NCBI RefSeq assembly: GCF_020532705.1
Contig: NZ_JAJAVD010000001.1
Coordinates: 806,001 to 870,000, forward strand
Direction of reading: 5' to 3'
Origin: Methylobacillus caricis
Lineage (GTDB): Bacteria > Pseudomonadota > Gammaproteobacteria > Burkholderiales > Methylophilaceae
Length of the DNA: 64,000 nucleotides
The position numbers and the translations under genes were made by a program. Below the pieces are notes generated by a model. That model made no database searches and was not told the DNA's origin. It saw only the letters and a program-made list of their open reading frames with translations. The first letter of the stretch is position 1. Each line of letters starts with the position of its first letter. Below, piece by piece: positions 1 through 8,611 of the stretch.

Positions 1-791
1 AGGCGCGGCCCGATATTATCCTGCTGGATGCCATCATGCCCGGGATAGATGGCTTTGAGGTGTGCGCACGCCTTAAAGCCAATCTCAATACGCGCCATAT
101 CCCGGTGATTTTTATGACGGGGCTGACCGAGTCTGAACATGTGGTAGCGGGATTTGCTGCAGGCGGCACCGATTACGTCACCAAGCCTATCCGGACAGTG
201 GAGGTGCTGGCGCGGATCACTACTCACCTCCAGGCCTCAAAACAGATGCACCAGACCCGTGGCGCACTGGATGCATTTGGTCAGGCGGCGATCGCCATCC
301 TGCCGGTTTCGGGCCGTATCGTCTGGCAGACACCCTTGGCAAGGAGCTGGATGCAGCGATATTTCACTGACGCAGAAATAGATCCGCAGACCCATACGCC
401 AAGTCCCTTGTTGAAATGGCTGGCCGGATTACCGCTGGACAGCCATGCGGATGCCAATCCGCTGGTGATTGTGCAAGGCAGCGGGCGGCTGATTTTCTCA
501 GCGGGCGACCTGAATGCCGAAGAGCAATGGATTATCCTGTTGCGCGAGGAATCTGATGCCGCACAGATCGAGGCATTGATGAGCACTTTCGGCCTGACCC
601 AGCGTGAATCTGAAGTGCTGTACTGGGCAATCAAGGGCAAGACCAACCGCGATATCGGCGACATTCTCGGCACCAGTCCGCGCACAGTGAACAAACATAT
701 GGAGCATGTGTTTGCCAAGCTGGGTGTGGAAACCCGTACGGCCGCCGCAGCGCTGGCGACGAGCAAGATGAGGAACTTGAAGGCTGGATAG
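1..791 (+). CDS. LuxR-type response regulator, 5' end missing
   Basis: The reading frame is open at the left edge, so the true start lies outside the window. The first visible residues match the receiver-domain strand before the phosphoacceptor (IILLDAIMPG); the Asp codon is at 27-29. The conserved Lys of the receiver is in YVTKP near 180. A linker of about 90 residues follows, then a C-terminal GerE/LuxR helix-turn-helix from about 580 (LTQRESEVLYWAIKGKTNRD, then a recognition helix around SPRTVNKHMEHV). The protein should be phosphorylated by a partner kinase and bind DNA. The kinase is not in the window. The gene faces the cache/CheW gene convergently across a 440-base spacer. The receiver-LuxR architecture is clear; the regulated process is unknown. 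Confidence 0.9.
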   Translation, partial: ARPDIILLDAIMPGIDGFEVCARLKANLNTRHIPVIFMTGLTESEHVVAGFAAGGTDYVTKPIRTVEVLARITTHLQASKQMHQTRGALDAFGQAAIAILPVSGRIVWQTPLARSWMQRYFTDAEIDPQTHTPSPLLKWLAGLPLDSHADANPLVIVQGSGRLIFSAGDLNAEEQWIILLREESDAAQIEALMSTFGLTQRESEVLYWAIKGKTNRDIGDILGTSPRTVNKHMEHVFAKLGVETRTAAAALATSKMRNLKAG

Positions 792-1233
792 CTGGCGAAG
801 CAAAATAAAGATACTCGCTGGCAAGCGAAAAGCGTCCTCACGCAGTTACAACCATTACTTTTACCGGATTGCTTAACCAAATTATTTTGGGTGTATCCCT
901 GACTGCACTTTAAATTTACTCAGGCTATATCTCTACTGCGAGAAGATGGATTTCGCCTTGCCGGGCGAGTCCGTTTCTTTTGTCTCGCCAAAAGAAACGG
1001 AACCAAATAAAACGAAGTTTCGGTGAAGCCAAAAGGCGACCCAGCTGTCCGCGACATCCCCTGTGCTGCTCACTTTCAGCGGGCCTTGCAGAACTCGTTA
1101 TCGCTGAGACATGCTGCAAGGCTTTCTCCGCTAAAAGCTCCGCTGCTCGGCGCAGTCAGATGGGAGCCATGGCTAGGCTCGCTCGGTTAGTTGGTCATTG
1201 TGTTCTATCCCTACAAGTTCACAACGGGCCGAT
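792..1233. repeat. Intergenic palindromic repeat region without a credible gene
   Basis: No convincing coding sequence is seen between the response regulator and the convergent cache/CheW gene. The spacer holds two perfect inverted repeats. One has 12-base arms at 971-982 and 989-1000 (CCGTTTCTTTTG and its complement, loop tctcgc). The other has 9-base arms at 1083-1091 and 1114-1122 (GCCTTGCAG). The sequence resembles the dispersed intergenic repeats of many beta- and gammaproteobacteria that are often mis-called as short arginine-rich ORFs; that resemblance is from memory. It may also work as a bidirectional terminator or mRNA-end structure. Confidence 0.5.
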
Positions 1234-3876
1234 TCAGGCTGCCTCTTCCAGTAGATCATCCTCTCTATTTTCAATCACATGCCCGGTTGCGCTTCGCGCA
1301 TTGATTTGCTGGACAGCATCGCTGATACGGGTGATCAGGTTGACGGCTGAAAGCAGGATCAGCAGGTTTTCGCCATTATCCGTCATGACTTTGGCAATAC
1401 CTTCTGCCGGAATGTTGACGGTGGCGAACAGGGATGAAAGCGATTCTATATCGGCAGGGGCAATCGCCGGAATTTCTCCCAGTGCGCTCACCATCAGGCC
1501 GAACTTGGGCAGCTTGGGGCCGGCCTGGACAATGACGATCTGCTTGTCCTGCTCGGGCGGCTGGAAGTCTATGCCGGTAAGCCGGGCAAGGTTGAGCACT
1601 GGCACGACGTTGTCCTCGTGCTTGAGCATGCCTTCCAGCACCGATGACGTATCGGGCAACGGCTTGATGTTGTTGGCCTGGACCGCCTCGACAATGTGCG
1701 AGGCGGGCAGGCCGAGCCAGTGCTTGCCGATGTAGAACGTGGCGTATTCTTCGGCATCTGCCGCGGCGGCCTGGTTGCTTGCCGGCTTGAACTGGTTTTG
1801 CTGCAGCAGGTTTTCCGAATCTATCATGGCATTGATGTCGGCGGCCTTGCCCAGCGGGATGAAGATCAGCGCGGTCACGTGGTTCTCGTAGCTGTCGCCG
1901 GCACCCTTGTATTCGCGGTACCCGGCCGATGCGCGCGCCCCCACGGCATAGTAGTTGCCGTTGTAGAGCGCGATATCGAAGCCGGTGCTTCCCGGCGCCA
2001 GCTTGCACAGCTCCGGATGCACGGTGAAGTGGCTGCCGACGGCAAAATCGCGCGAGGTGGATGAGATCACGCGCAATTTCTCATCCACGTAGAGCGTGAA
2101 GCTGCCTTTGACGACATCGTTGTCCGCACTACGGGGCAGGGCGTCCGCGAGCATGGCGGAAAACTGCGGCGTGCTGTCGAACACGATGCCGATGCCGCCC
2201 ACGGTCTGTTCCTGGTGGCGGATGGCGGCGGCATAAATATAGGTGGGCTGGTTGCCATAGAGCGGGCTGGGCTCGAAATCCGACACGACATAGTCTTGCG
2301 AATGGCGCAATTGCAATGCCGCCTTGACCCAGTCGGCAGTGATGGTTTCGCCTACCAGCCGCTGATAGGCCGGGTTGGAGGCCGCCACGATACAGCCGTG
2401 GCGGTCGAAGACGACCAGGTTGGAATATACCGTGTAGGCCTTGTTGATGTAGACCAGCACCTTGGTGATCGCATTTCTCTCCTGCATGCTGAGTTCCGGC
2501 TGGGATAGCAGGCGCTGGAACGTCGCGGTCAATGCCCACCAGCGGCAGTCGTTGGCGCGTTCGTACAGGTTGCGGTCCATGATGTCCACTGCCAGCGATG
2601 CAAAGAAGCGGGAGTTTTCCAGCATCACGGCCACCACGGTCTGGTAGAGGTCGGCTACTGTCTTTTCCACCACGTTCTGCGTCTTGAAGCCGGTATTGCT
2701 GATTTCCCACAACAACATCTTGGAGAAATTGTTCTGCTGCGCATTGTGGCTGGCGTCGCGCTTTTGCCAGATATTGCCGTTCCATACCGATTGGTTGAGC
2801 TTGCTCTGGATGGTGGCGGCCTGCTTGGGAATGCCCAGCAATGTCGCCGAGAACAACAGCGGGCTGCGCATGACCTTCTTCAGCAGCTTGCTGTCGATGC
2901 CGGCAATGATGTTGGCGACATTGTCCTCGAAGGCATGCTCAAGCGGGATCATCACATGGCCGCGCCAGCCTGGGCCCATGTAGCCCTGGTAGCCCTTGGT
3001 TTCACGCGTGACGGCAAGATAAAGCCTGCCGGCGAAACGCGTGAGTATCCAGTCCTGGCCCTGGGCATGCTCCAGCGGGGCGCCCAGGGGAATCTGGTAG
3101 TGGTCGCTGCTGGCGACGACCCGGTCGCTCTCGTCCAGCAGCAAGCCCACGCACCATTCGTTCTTGCGGATCAGGTCCTTGAAAATGCCGTCCATTTCAT
3201 TTTCGAACCTGAAACACAGGCAGAGCACGCCCAGCGCGGTATCGCTGTCATCGTGGCATACCCTGCGGGCATAGATCAGGCTGGAATCCTGCCTGGGCGA
3301 TAAATCGCTGTGACGGAACACTTCGATATAGGGTTCGTCGGAATGCAGGGCCTCCTTGATCAGGGGATCGTGCGATTGCCTGGCCGGGTTGTCTTCATCC
3401 AGCTGCACCAAAATGTTGCCGCTTGCATCAAGCAGGATCACATTGAAGTACACCGAGTACTTCTGGACATACTCGCTGAAGCGCTCGCGCAGCAGCATGT
3501 AGTCATCCTCGTCGGCACTGCCCGTCAGGTGCTTGTCGAGGAAGTTGCTGAGGTTGTCGTCAGTGGAAAGAAAGCCGATATCCGCCGTGCGCTCGAACAG
3601 GTTGCGCACCACAATGTCCACTGCCACCTGGGCTTTTGCCGTGATCGCGGTGATGGTCTTGTTGAGGGTTTCCTGGGCCAGGCTGTCCAGTACGTCGGTC
3701 GTGACCTTGCCGAAGGCCTGGCGCGTTTCGCTCATGTCGGTACCTGTGCCGGAAAGCTGGCTGAGCAGGGACAGGTTGTCCCAGGTGCTTTGCAGTTGCT
3801 GCAACGATTCGCGATAGCGGTTGAGGCTGCTCATGCTTTGCTTCATGGCAGGGATGTTGTGGTTTGCGGTTGTCAT
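1234..3876 (-). CDS. Double-cache sensor protein with C-terminal CheW domain
   Basis: This protein of about 880 residues has two related sensor halves followed by a CheW-like domain. Each half opens with a similar helix: VDIVVRNLFERTADIGFLST in the first and VDIMDRNLYERANDCRWWAL in the second, which indicates internal duplication. The repeats resemble cache ligand-binding modules. The last roughly 150 residues read as CheW (IGKHWLGLPASHIVEAVQ, then VVPVLNLARLTG). No methyl-accepting hairpin and no membrane segment are visible if translation starts at the ATG at 3874-3876. An ATG 69 bases upstream would add a short hydrophobic stretch, but neither start has a strong ribosome site. It probably feeds a cytoplasmic signal into a chemotaxis-type complex. 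No chemotaxis genes are adjacent. Confidence 0.75.
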   Translation of the reverse strand: MTTANHNIPAMKQSMSSLNRYRESLQQLQSTWDNLSLLSQLSGTGTDMSETRQAFGKVTTDVLDSLAQETLNKTITAITAKAQVAVDIVVRNLFERTADIGFLSTDDNLSNFLDKHLTGSADEDDYMLLRERFSEYVQKYSVYFNVILLDASGNILVQLDEDNPARQSHDPLIKEALHSDEPYIEVFRHSDLSPRQDSSLIYARRVCHDDSDTALGVLCLCFRFENEMDGIFKDLIRKNEWCVGLLLDESDRVVASSDHYQIPLGAPLEHAQGQDWILTRFAGRLYLAVTRETKGYQGYMGPGWRGHVMIPLEHAFEDNVANIIAGIDSKLLKKVMRSPLLFSATLLGIPKQAATIQSKLNQSVWNGNIWQKRDASHNAQQNNFSKMLLWEISNTGFKTQNVVEKTVADLYQTVVAVMLENSRFFASLAVDIMDRNLYERANDCRWWALTATFQRLLSQPELSMQERNAITKVLVYINKAYTVYSNLVVFDRHGCIVAASNPAYQRLVGETITADWVKAALQLRHSQDYVVSDFEPSPLYGNQPTYIYAAAIRHQEQTVGGIGIVFDSTPQFSAMLADALPRSADNDVVKGSFTLYVDEKLRVISSTSRDFAVGSHFTVHPELCKLAPGSTGFDIALYNGNYYAVGARASAGYREYKGAGDSYENHVTALIFIPLGKAADINAMIDSENLLQQNQFKPASNQAAAADAEEYATFYIGKHWLGLPASHIVEAVQANNIKPLPDTSSVLEGMLKHEDNVVPVLNLARLTGIDFQPPEQDKQIVIVQAGPKLPKFGLMVSALGEIPAIAPADIESLSSLFATVNIPAEGIAKVMTDNGENLLILLSAVNLITRISDAVQQINARSATGHVIENREDDLLEEAA

Positions 3877-4019
3877 GCTTTGCTTTCTTATAGTGATGCC
3901 TGCATTGATGGCAGCAATTATCATGCCCGCTATGGCGGTTGGCATTGATCTTTAATTTTCCTTCTCCAAAGTGGGCAGCTAGCCAGGTGGTAGGCAAACT
4001 TACTGTACGAACGTACAAT

Positions 4020-5261
4020 ATGCCGATGCAGGTCAAACGGAAACTCGAAATACTGGCCGATGCCGCCAAATACGACGCCTCGTGCGCCTCCAGCGGCACC
4101 GAGCGGCGCAACTCGCGGGACGGCAAAGGCATAGGTTCGACCACGGGCACGGGGATTTGCCACAGCTACGCGCCGGACGGCCGCTGTATTTCCCTGTTGA
4201 AAATATTGCTGACCAATTTTTGCGTGTATGACTGTGTCTACTGCGTCAACCGTGTCAGCAGCAATGTGCCGCGGGCGCGCTTCAGCATAGACGAAGTGGT
4301 GCAGCTGACGCTGGCGTTTTACCGACGCAACTATATCGAGGGCTTGTTTCTGAGCTCGGGCATTATCCAGAGCCCGGACTACACCATGGAGCAGGTGGTC
4401 GAAGTGGCGCGCATCCTGCGCGAAGAACATGGCTTCCGCGGATACATCCATTTAAAAACCATCCCGGATGCCGACCCGGACTTGCTGGCGCGCGCAGGGC
4501 GCTATGCGGATCGGCTGAGCATCAATATCGAACTACCGACGGCAGCCAGCCTGTCTGCGCTGGCGCCGGAAAAGGACGGCGCGGCCATCCGCATTTCGAT
4601 GGCGCGGCTGCGCGAGAGGATCGATGCGGGGAAGGACAAGACTGTCAGCGGCAAACGCCCGCCTAAGTTTTCCCCGGGCGGGCAAAGCACGCAAATGATC
4701 GTCGGGGCGGATGCCTCGGACGACAGGACGATACTCAGCACCAGCGCCGACCTGTATGGGCGCTACCGCTTGCGGCGCGTCTATTATTCCGCGTTCAGCC
4801 CCATCCCCGATGCGAGCCCGGCCTTGCCATTGCAGTCGCCGCCATTGGTGCGGGAGCACAGGCTGTACCAGGCGGATTGGCTGATGCGCTTCTATGGGTT
4901 CGAATCGCATGAAATCATCACCGGCGAACAAGGCATGCTGGCGCTGGATATGGACCCCAAGACGGCATGGGCGTTGCAGAACCGTGCCATGTTTCCCGTC
5001 GACCTTAACCGCGCGCCCAAGTCCACATTGCTGCGCGTGCCGGGTCTGGGTGTGCGCAACGTGCAGCGCATCCTGGCAGCCCGCCGCGTGCGCGCAGTGC
5101 GGCTGGATGACCTGGTGCACATGCGCGCCCCGATCAACCGCATGCTGCCGTTTATCCAGCTGCCGGACCATCATCCCGGCGCGACGCTGGATGCGGCCAG
5201 CCTGCCTGTACGGCTCAAGGACACGCATGCAGCCCCGCAGCAGTTGGGATTGTTCATCTAG
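4020..5261 (+). CDS. Radical SAM protein of DNA modification/repair type (TIGR03916-like)
   Basis: The radical-SAM cysteine motif C-x3-C-x2-C is visible in CVYDCVYC (about residues 68, 72 and 75) and should bind a 4Fe-4S cluster that cleaves S-adenosylmethionine. The C-terminal part has a helix-hairpin-helix DNA-binding motif (LLRVPGLGVRNVQRILAARR). This layout is typical of the family described as putative DNA modification/repair radical SAM proteins linked to uracil-DNA glycosylase. The substrate is unknown. Translation probably starts at the ATG at 4020 or the ATG six bases later; the frame is open further upstream but without family-like sequence. The stop lies 7 bases before the next gene, so the two are almost certainly co-transcribed, and the families are known to co-occur. 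Confidence 0.88.
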   Translation: MPMQVKRKLEILADAAKYDASCASSGTERRNSRDGKGIGSTTGTGICHSYAPDGRCISLLKILLTNFCVYDCVYCVNRVSSNVPRARFSIDEVVQLTLAFYRRNYIEGLFLSSGIIQSPDYTMEQVVEVARILREEHGFRGYIHLKTIPDADPDLLARAGRYADRLSINIELPTAASLSALAPEKDGAAIRISMARLRERIDAGKDKTVSGKRPPKFSPGGQSTQMIVGADASDDRTILSTSADLYGRYRLRRVYYSAFSPIPDASPALPLQSPPLVREHRLYQADWLMRFYGFESHEIITGEQGMLALDMDPKTAWALQNRAMFPVDLNRAPKSTLLRVPGLGVRNVQRILAARRVRAVRLDDLVHMRAPINRMLPFIQLPDHHPGATLDAASLPVRLKDTHAAPQQLGLFI

Positions 5262-5268
5262 AGCCCTC

Positions 5269-6222
5269 ATGCACAACATTTATCTCAAGGATGAAACCGA
5301 CATCGAAGGCTGGCGCGCTGCGGCGCGCCGGCTGATTGCCCACGGTATCACTCCGCAGGAGGTGGACTGGTACGTGGGGCCGGCACGGGATGCGGCGGTT
5401 CAGGCAGATTTTTTTGCAATGGCGGACGACGCAACGAACCTGCCTGCTGCGCCATCCTCCATTGTGGATCAAGAAAACAATGCCGGTATTGCGCCGCCAA
5501 ACATATTCGCCGGTCAACCGGGGATTCCTGCCGAGGGCAGGTCCCTGATGGTGCCGCGCCAATTCGTCGAGCTCGTGCGGTCCGTGATTCTGCATTGTGC
5601 GCCGGAGCGTTTTGGCCTGCTGTACCGGGTGCTATGGCGCTTGCAGCAGGAGCGCGGCCTGATGAGGCTGGCAGGGGATGCCGATGTTGCCCGCCTGAAT
5701 GCCATGACCAAGGCCGTGCGGCGCGATATGCACAAAATGACGGCGTTCGTCCGTTTCCGGGAAGCGATGGTGGAAGGCCGGCCGCGCTATCTTGCCTGGT
5801 TCGAGCCGGAGCACCACATCATGGCGGCGATCGCGCCTTTCTTCATCGGGCGTTTTGCCGCGATGGACTGGACCATCATGAGCCCGCGCATGGGCATGCG
5901 CTGGGACGGCAACATGCTGCATTTCCTGCCGGGAGGCAAGCCAGGGGCGCTGCCCGCAGAGGATGCCGGCGAGGCGCTGTGGATGAGCTATTACCGGCAT
6001 ATTTTCAATCCCGCGCGCCTCAAGCTCAAGGCCATGCAAAAGGAGATGCCGAAAAAATATTGGCATAACCTGCCTGAGGCGGAGCTGATTACCTCATTGA
6101 TTGCAGGCGCTGGAATGCGCACGCAGGCGATGCTGGAAAGGGCGCCCGAGCCGCCCAGGCGCAAGGTCATCGGCTATCAGCGAAAGCCGCGGCGTCCGGA
6201 TATCGCCGGCGGAAACGAATAA
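5269..6222 (+). CDS. DNA metabolism protein of TIGR03915 type, lacking a UDG domain
   Basis: This is the usual partner of the radical SAM protein immediately upstream. The 317-residue product matches the family described as a probable DNA metabolism protein. Conserved-looking stretches are VRSVILHCAPERFGLLYRVL, MHKMTAFVRFRE and the C-terminal AMQKEMPKKYWHNLPEAELI. In many bacteria this domain is fused to a C-terminal uracil-DNA glycosylase (UdgX-type) domain. Here the protein ends about 40 residues after the KKYW motif in a basic tail, so no glycosylase domain is present, and the next gene is an ammonium transporter. Start: first ATG after the upstream stop. The molecular function is not established. 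Confidence 0.82.
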   Translation: MHNIYLKDETDIEGWRAAARRLIAHGITPQEVDWYVGPARDAAVQADFFAMADDATNLPAAPSSIVDQENNAGIAPPNIFAGQPGIPAEGRSLMVPRQFVELVRSVILHCAPERFGLLYRVLWRLQQERGLMRLAGDADVARLNAMTKAVRRDMHKMTAFVRFREAMVEGRPRYLAWFEPEHHIMAAIAPFFIGRFAAMDWTIMSPRMGMRWDGNMLHFLPGGKPGALPAEDAGEALWMSYYRHIFNPARLKLKAMQKEMPKKYWHNLPEAELITSLIAGAGMRTQAMLERAPEPPRRKVIGYQRKPRRPDIAGGNE

Positions 6223-6333
6223 CGGCATTCAGCATGCGGTAGAGAGCCGATAGAGCAGCAAAGGCTGTGGCTGGCATTTTTCGTGCTTTTGCTCGGGTAA
6301 TCCGCAAACCGCGAACAACCATAAGAAGCCGCC

Positions 6334-7650
6334 ATGCAAATATTCCTGTTCCCACTATCCGCTTTTTTCTGTCTTTACTTTCTTGGTATCACAGCAGTCT
6401 CCGCAGGCGATGGTGCATCCCAGGCGCAGGCCATGGATAGCGTTTGGGTGGCGATTTCCGGCGCGCTGGTATTCATGATGCAGGCCGGGTTCGCCATGCT
6501 GGAGAGCGGCATGGCGCGCGCCAAGAATGCCGTGAATGTCATGATGAAGAACTACATGGATCTGGCTGTGGGGGCGCTGTTGTTCTGGCTAGTCGGGTAT
6601 GGCCTGATGTTCGGCGGCAATCCCAGCGGCTGGATCGGCACGGACCATTTCGCCTTGGCCTACGGCGACGACTGGAGCGCCAGCATGCTGTTTTTCCAGG
6701 TGATGTTCGCGGCGACGGCAGCGACGATCGTGAGCGGCGCCATGGCCGAGCGCACGAGTTTCGTCGCCTACTTGCTGGGGGCTTGCGGCATTATGGCATT
6801 GATCTACCCGGTATTCGGCAGCTGGGCCTGGAATGAGCATGGCTGGCTTAAGCAGATGGGCTTCATCGATTTTGCCGGCTCCACAGTGGTGCATTCGGTC
6901 GGGGCATGGTGCGCGTTGGCGGGGATCATGGTGCTTGGTCCGAGGCTGGGGCGTTTCGGCAGTAAGGGCGAGGTGCACATGATCCCGGGACATAACCTCG
7001 GCTTGGTGGCGATGGGCGGCTTCCTGCTCTGGTTCGGCTGGTTCGGCTTCAACGGCGGCAGCACGCTGGCGGCAGGCGCCGAGATCGGCCCGATTCTCCT
7101 GAATACGCATATGGCCGGTTCCGCAGGCGCGGTGGGTGCATTGCTGACTACGCTGGCCATGCGCCAGCCGGTGCTGATGGCCTATGTGGTCAATGGCAGC
7201 CTGGGCGGCCTGGTGGCGATTACGGCGGGTTGCGCCAGCATGGATGTACCGTATGCGGTCCTGACCGGTTTCATGGGCGGGATCGTCACGATGTTCGGGG
7301 TGTGGGCGCTGGAAAAATTAAGGCTGGATGACGTGGTGGGCGCGGTGGCCGTGCACGGCTTCAGCGGCGTATGGGGCACGATTGCGGCCGGCTTGTTCCT
7401 CAAGGGCAATATGTTTGACCTCAACCAGGTCATCGTGCAATTGATCGGGGTGGCCGTGGCTTTTGTCTGGGTCTTCCTCAGCGCGTTGCTGATGTATGGG
7501 CTGCTGGCACGCACGATCGGCTTGCGCGTCAGCACCATGCACGAACAGCGCGGGCTGGACATCACGGAACATGACGAGGTGGGCTATCCCGAGTTCAACC
7601 GCGATGCTGCCTACCAGCGCGAACATGTCCAGCAGCTCAACCGGCTCTGA
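6334..7650 (+). CDS. amt: Ammonium transporter (Amt family)
   Basis: An inner-membrane channel for ammonium/ammonia uptake. The protein has 438 residues, the normal family length. It has an N-terminal hydrophobic leader (FLFPLSAFFCLYFLGITAVS) and then the Amt fold starting MDSVWVAISGALVFMMQAGF. The twin pore histidines are recognisable in VHSVGAWCALAG and VHGFSGVWGTIAAG. AKNAVNVMMKNYMDLAVGA is also characteristic. No glnK/glnB gene lies next to it, which is unusual because Amt is commonly paired with a PII protein. A small unknown gene follows 8 bases downstream and is probably co-transcribed. glnE, another nitrogen-control gene, lies about 42 kb away in the same window. Confidence 0.95.
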   Translation: MQIFLFPLSAFFCLYFLGITAVSAGDGASQAQAMDSVWVAISGALVFMMQAGFAMLESGMARAKNAVNVMMKNYMDLAVGALLFWLVGYGLMFGGNPSGWIGTDHFALAYGDDWSASMLFFQVMFAATAATIVSGAMAERTSFVAYLLGACGIMALIYPVFGSWAWNEHGWLKQMGFIDFAGSTVVHSVGAWCALAGIMVLGPRLGRFGSKGEVHMIPGHNLGLVAMGGFLLWFGWFGFNGGSTLAAGAEIGPILLNTHMAGSAGAVGALLTTLAMRQPVLMAYVVNGSLGGLVAITAGCASMDVPYAVLTGFMGGIVTMFGVWALEKLRLDDVVGAVAVHGFSGVWGTIAAGLFLKGNMFDLNQVIVQLIGVAVAFVWVFLSALLMYGLLARTIGLRVSTMHEQRGLDITEHDEVGYPEFNRDAAYQREHVQQLNRL

Positions 7651-7658
7651 GTTGATCT

Positions 7659-8297
7659 ATGGATATCGTGTTACGCCGCCGCGCAATCCTTACCGGGCTC
7701 AGGCCGTTCCTCAGCGATGAGGAGTTGCTGCCTGCAGTGGCGTTATGGGAGCGGGAGTATGCCGGGCAGCCAGTATTTGCCCTGAGCGGGTTCATTGCGA
7801 AATGCTGCACACGGCCGGCGCTCAAGGCACAACGCGGCCAGATGCTGCGTGCCGTGATCGGCGCCATGGAGTTGCCGGAGAGGCAATTGCTGCCGGATCC
7901 GGGCACCCAGCCGGGCGATGTGGCAACAGCGCAACGCACGACAAGCCTAAGCGCAGATGATAAAACCAGCATGTTCGCCATCCTGCTGCAAGCCATGCTA
8001 TTGCTTGTTGAGCCGGCATTGCAGGGTGCGGTTCGCAACCGTCTGTTGCAGCAGCTCGACAAGCAAAAGTTTGAAGGCGTGCGCCAGCAAGTATTGCATG
8101 AATGGCTGGCAGGCCATAGCGCCGCATTGACTCACAGCTACAGCCTCGACCTGCTGCGATTGTTCATCAACCAGGCTTATGTCGTGATGTGCGAAGCCCT
8201 GGGGCCGGTCAAGGCTGACCAGCTATTGGCGCAGGCAATCCGCCAGGCCGAGATACAAGGGCAGCCCCTGAGTTTCCGGTTGCATGATTTGTTGTAA
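7659..8297 (+). CDS. Unknown protein co-transcribed with amt
   Basis: A 212-residue soluble protein that I do not recognise. It starts at an ATG 8 bases after the amt stop, so it is probably translated from the same mRNA. The N-terminal part (WEREYAGQPVFALSGFIAKC) is followed by a variable Pro/Ser/Thr-containing linker at about 80-105. The C-terminal half is mainly helical (SLDLLRLFINQAYVVMCEAL, ending QPLSFRLHDLL). No signal peptide or metal-binding motif is evident. Its stop codon overlaps the left end of the inverted-repeat element that follows, so the element inserted right at, or shaped, the 3' end of the gene. A role connected to ammonium uptake is only a guess from position. Confidence 0.75.
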   Translation: MDIVLRRRAILTGLRPFLSDEELLPAVALWEREYAGQPVFALSGFIAKCCTRPALKAQRGQMLRAVIGAMELPERQLLPDPGTQPGDVATAQRTTSLSADDKTSMFAILLQAMLLLVEPALQGAVRNRLLQQLDKQKFEGVRQQVLHEWLAGHSAALTHSYSLDLLRLFINQAYVVMCEALGPVKADQLLAQAIRQAEIQGQPLSFRLHDLL

Positions 8298-8554
8298 GAG
8301 CCTGTTGACGATCTTTTCATCAGGTCCGTTGTTTCGGCAGTGTAAGTGATGCAAACCGCAAACGGGTTCATTGCCCGGCGAGGATTTGCAACACAGCAGC
8401 AGCTGCCGGGACAACCCAGAGGGCATGGCCCCAAAACGCGCCCGCTCTGCGTTGCAGCCCTTGGTAAGGCAATGAGCATTCCCTGCGGACTGCGCCTTGA
8501 CCGGACACGTTTTGCAGCCATGCGTACCTCATGGAAAGATCGTCAACAGGCTCT
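8297..8554. mobile_element. MITE-like element with 20-bp perfect terminal inverted repeats
   Basis: The 258-base segment is bounded by perfect 20-base inverted repeats: AGAGCCTGTTGACGATCTTT at 8297-8316 and its complement at 8535-8554. Similarity continues inward for about 8 more bases with two mismatches. There is no intact reading frame of useful size inside. The short minus-strand ORF (8223-8426 region) does not resemble a protein I know. The size and structure fit a non-autonomous transposable element or the two ends of a decayed insertion sequence. No clear target-site duplication is seen: the flanks read taa and tag around the GAGCC/GGCTC core. No transposase is in the window. Confidence 0.6.
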
Positions 8555-8566
8555 AGCAGGGCTCAA

Positions 8567-8596
8567 TAAAAAAGGGAGTGGATGCTCCCTTTTCAA
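8567..8596 (-). terminator. Rho-independent terminator of efp
   Basis: Reading the minus strand after the efp stop, a stem of AAAGGGAG paired with CTCCCTTT encloses a short loop (catcca) and runs directly into a T-rich tract (TTTTTTATT). It lies 16 bases beyond the efp stop codon. Confidence 0.8.
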
Positions 8597-8611
8597 TACG
8601 GTCGACCGGTC

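Noticed and set aside
980-1735. 251-codon plus-strand frame starting in the intergenic repeat
   Set aside because: It runs antisense into the CheW domain of the real gene, and its first part is the palindromic repeat. No family-like sequence is visible.
2746-3948. Two long plus-strand frames (about 185 and 212 codons)
   Set aside because: They are antisense to the double-cache gene, whose duplicated motifs are clear. They arise from the GC-rich codon pattern.
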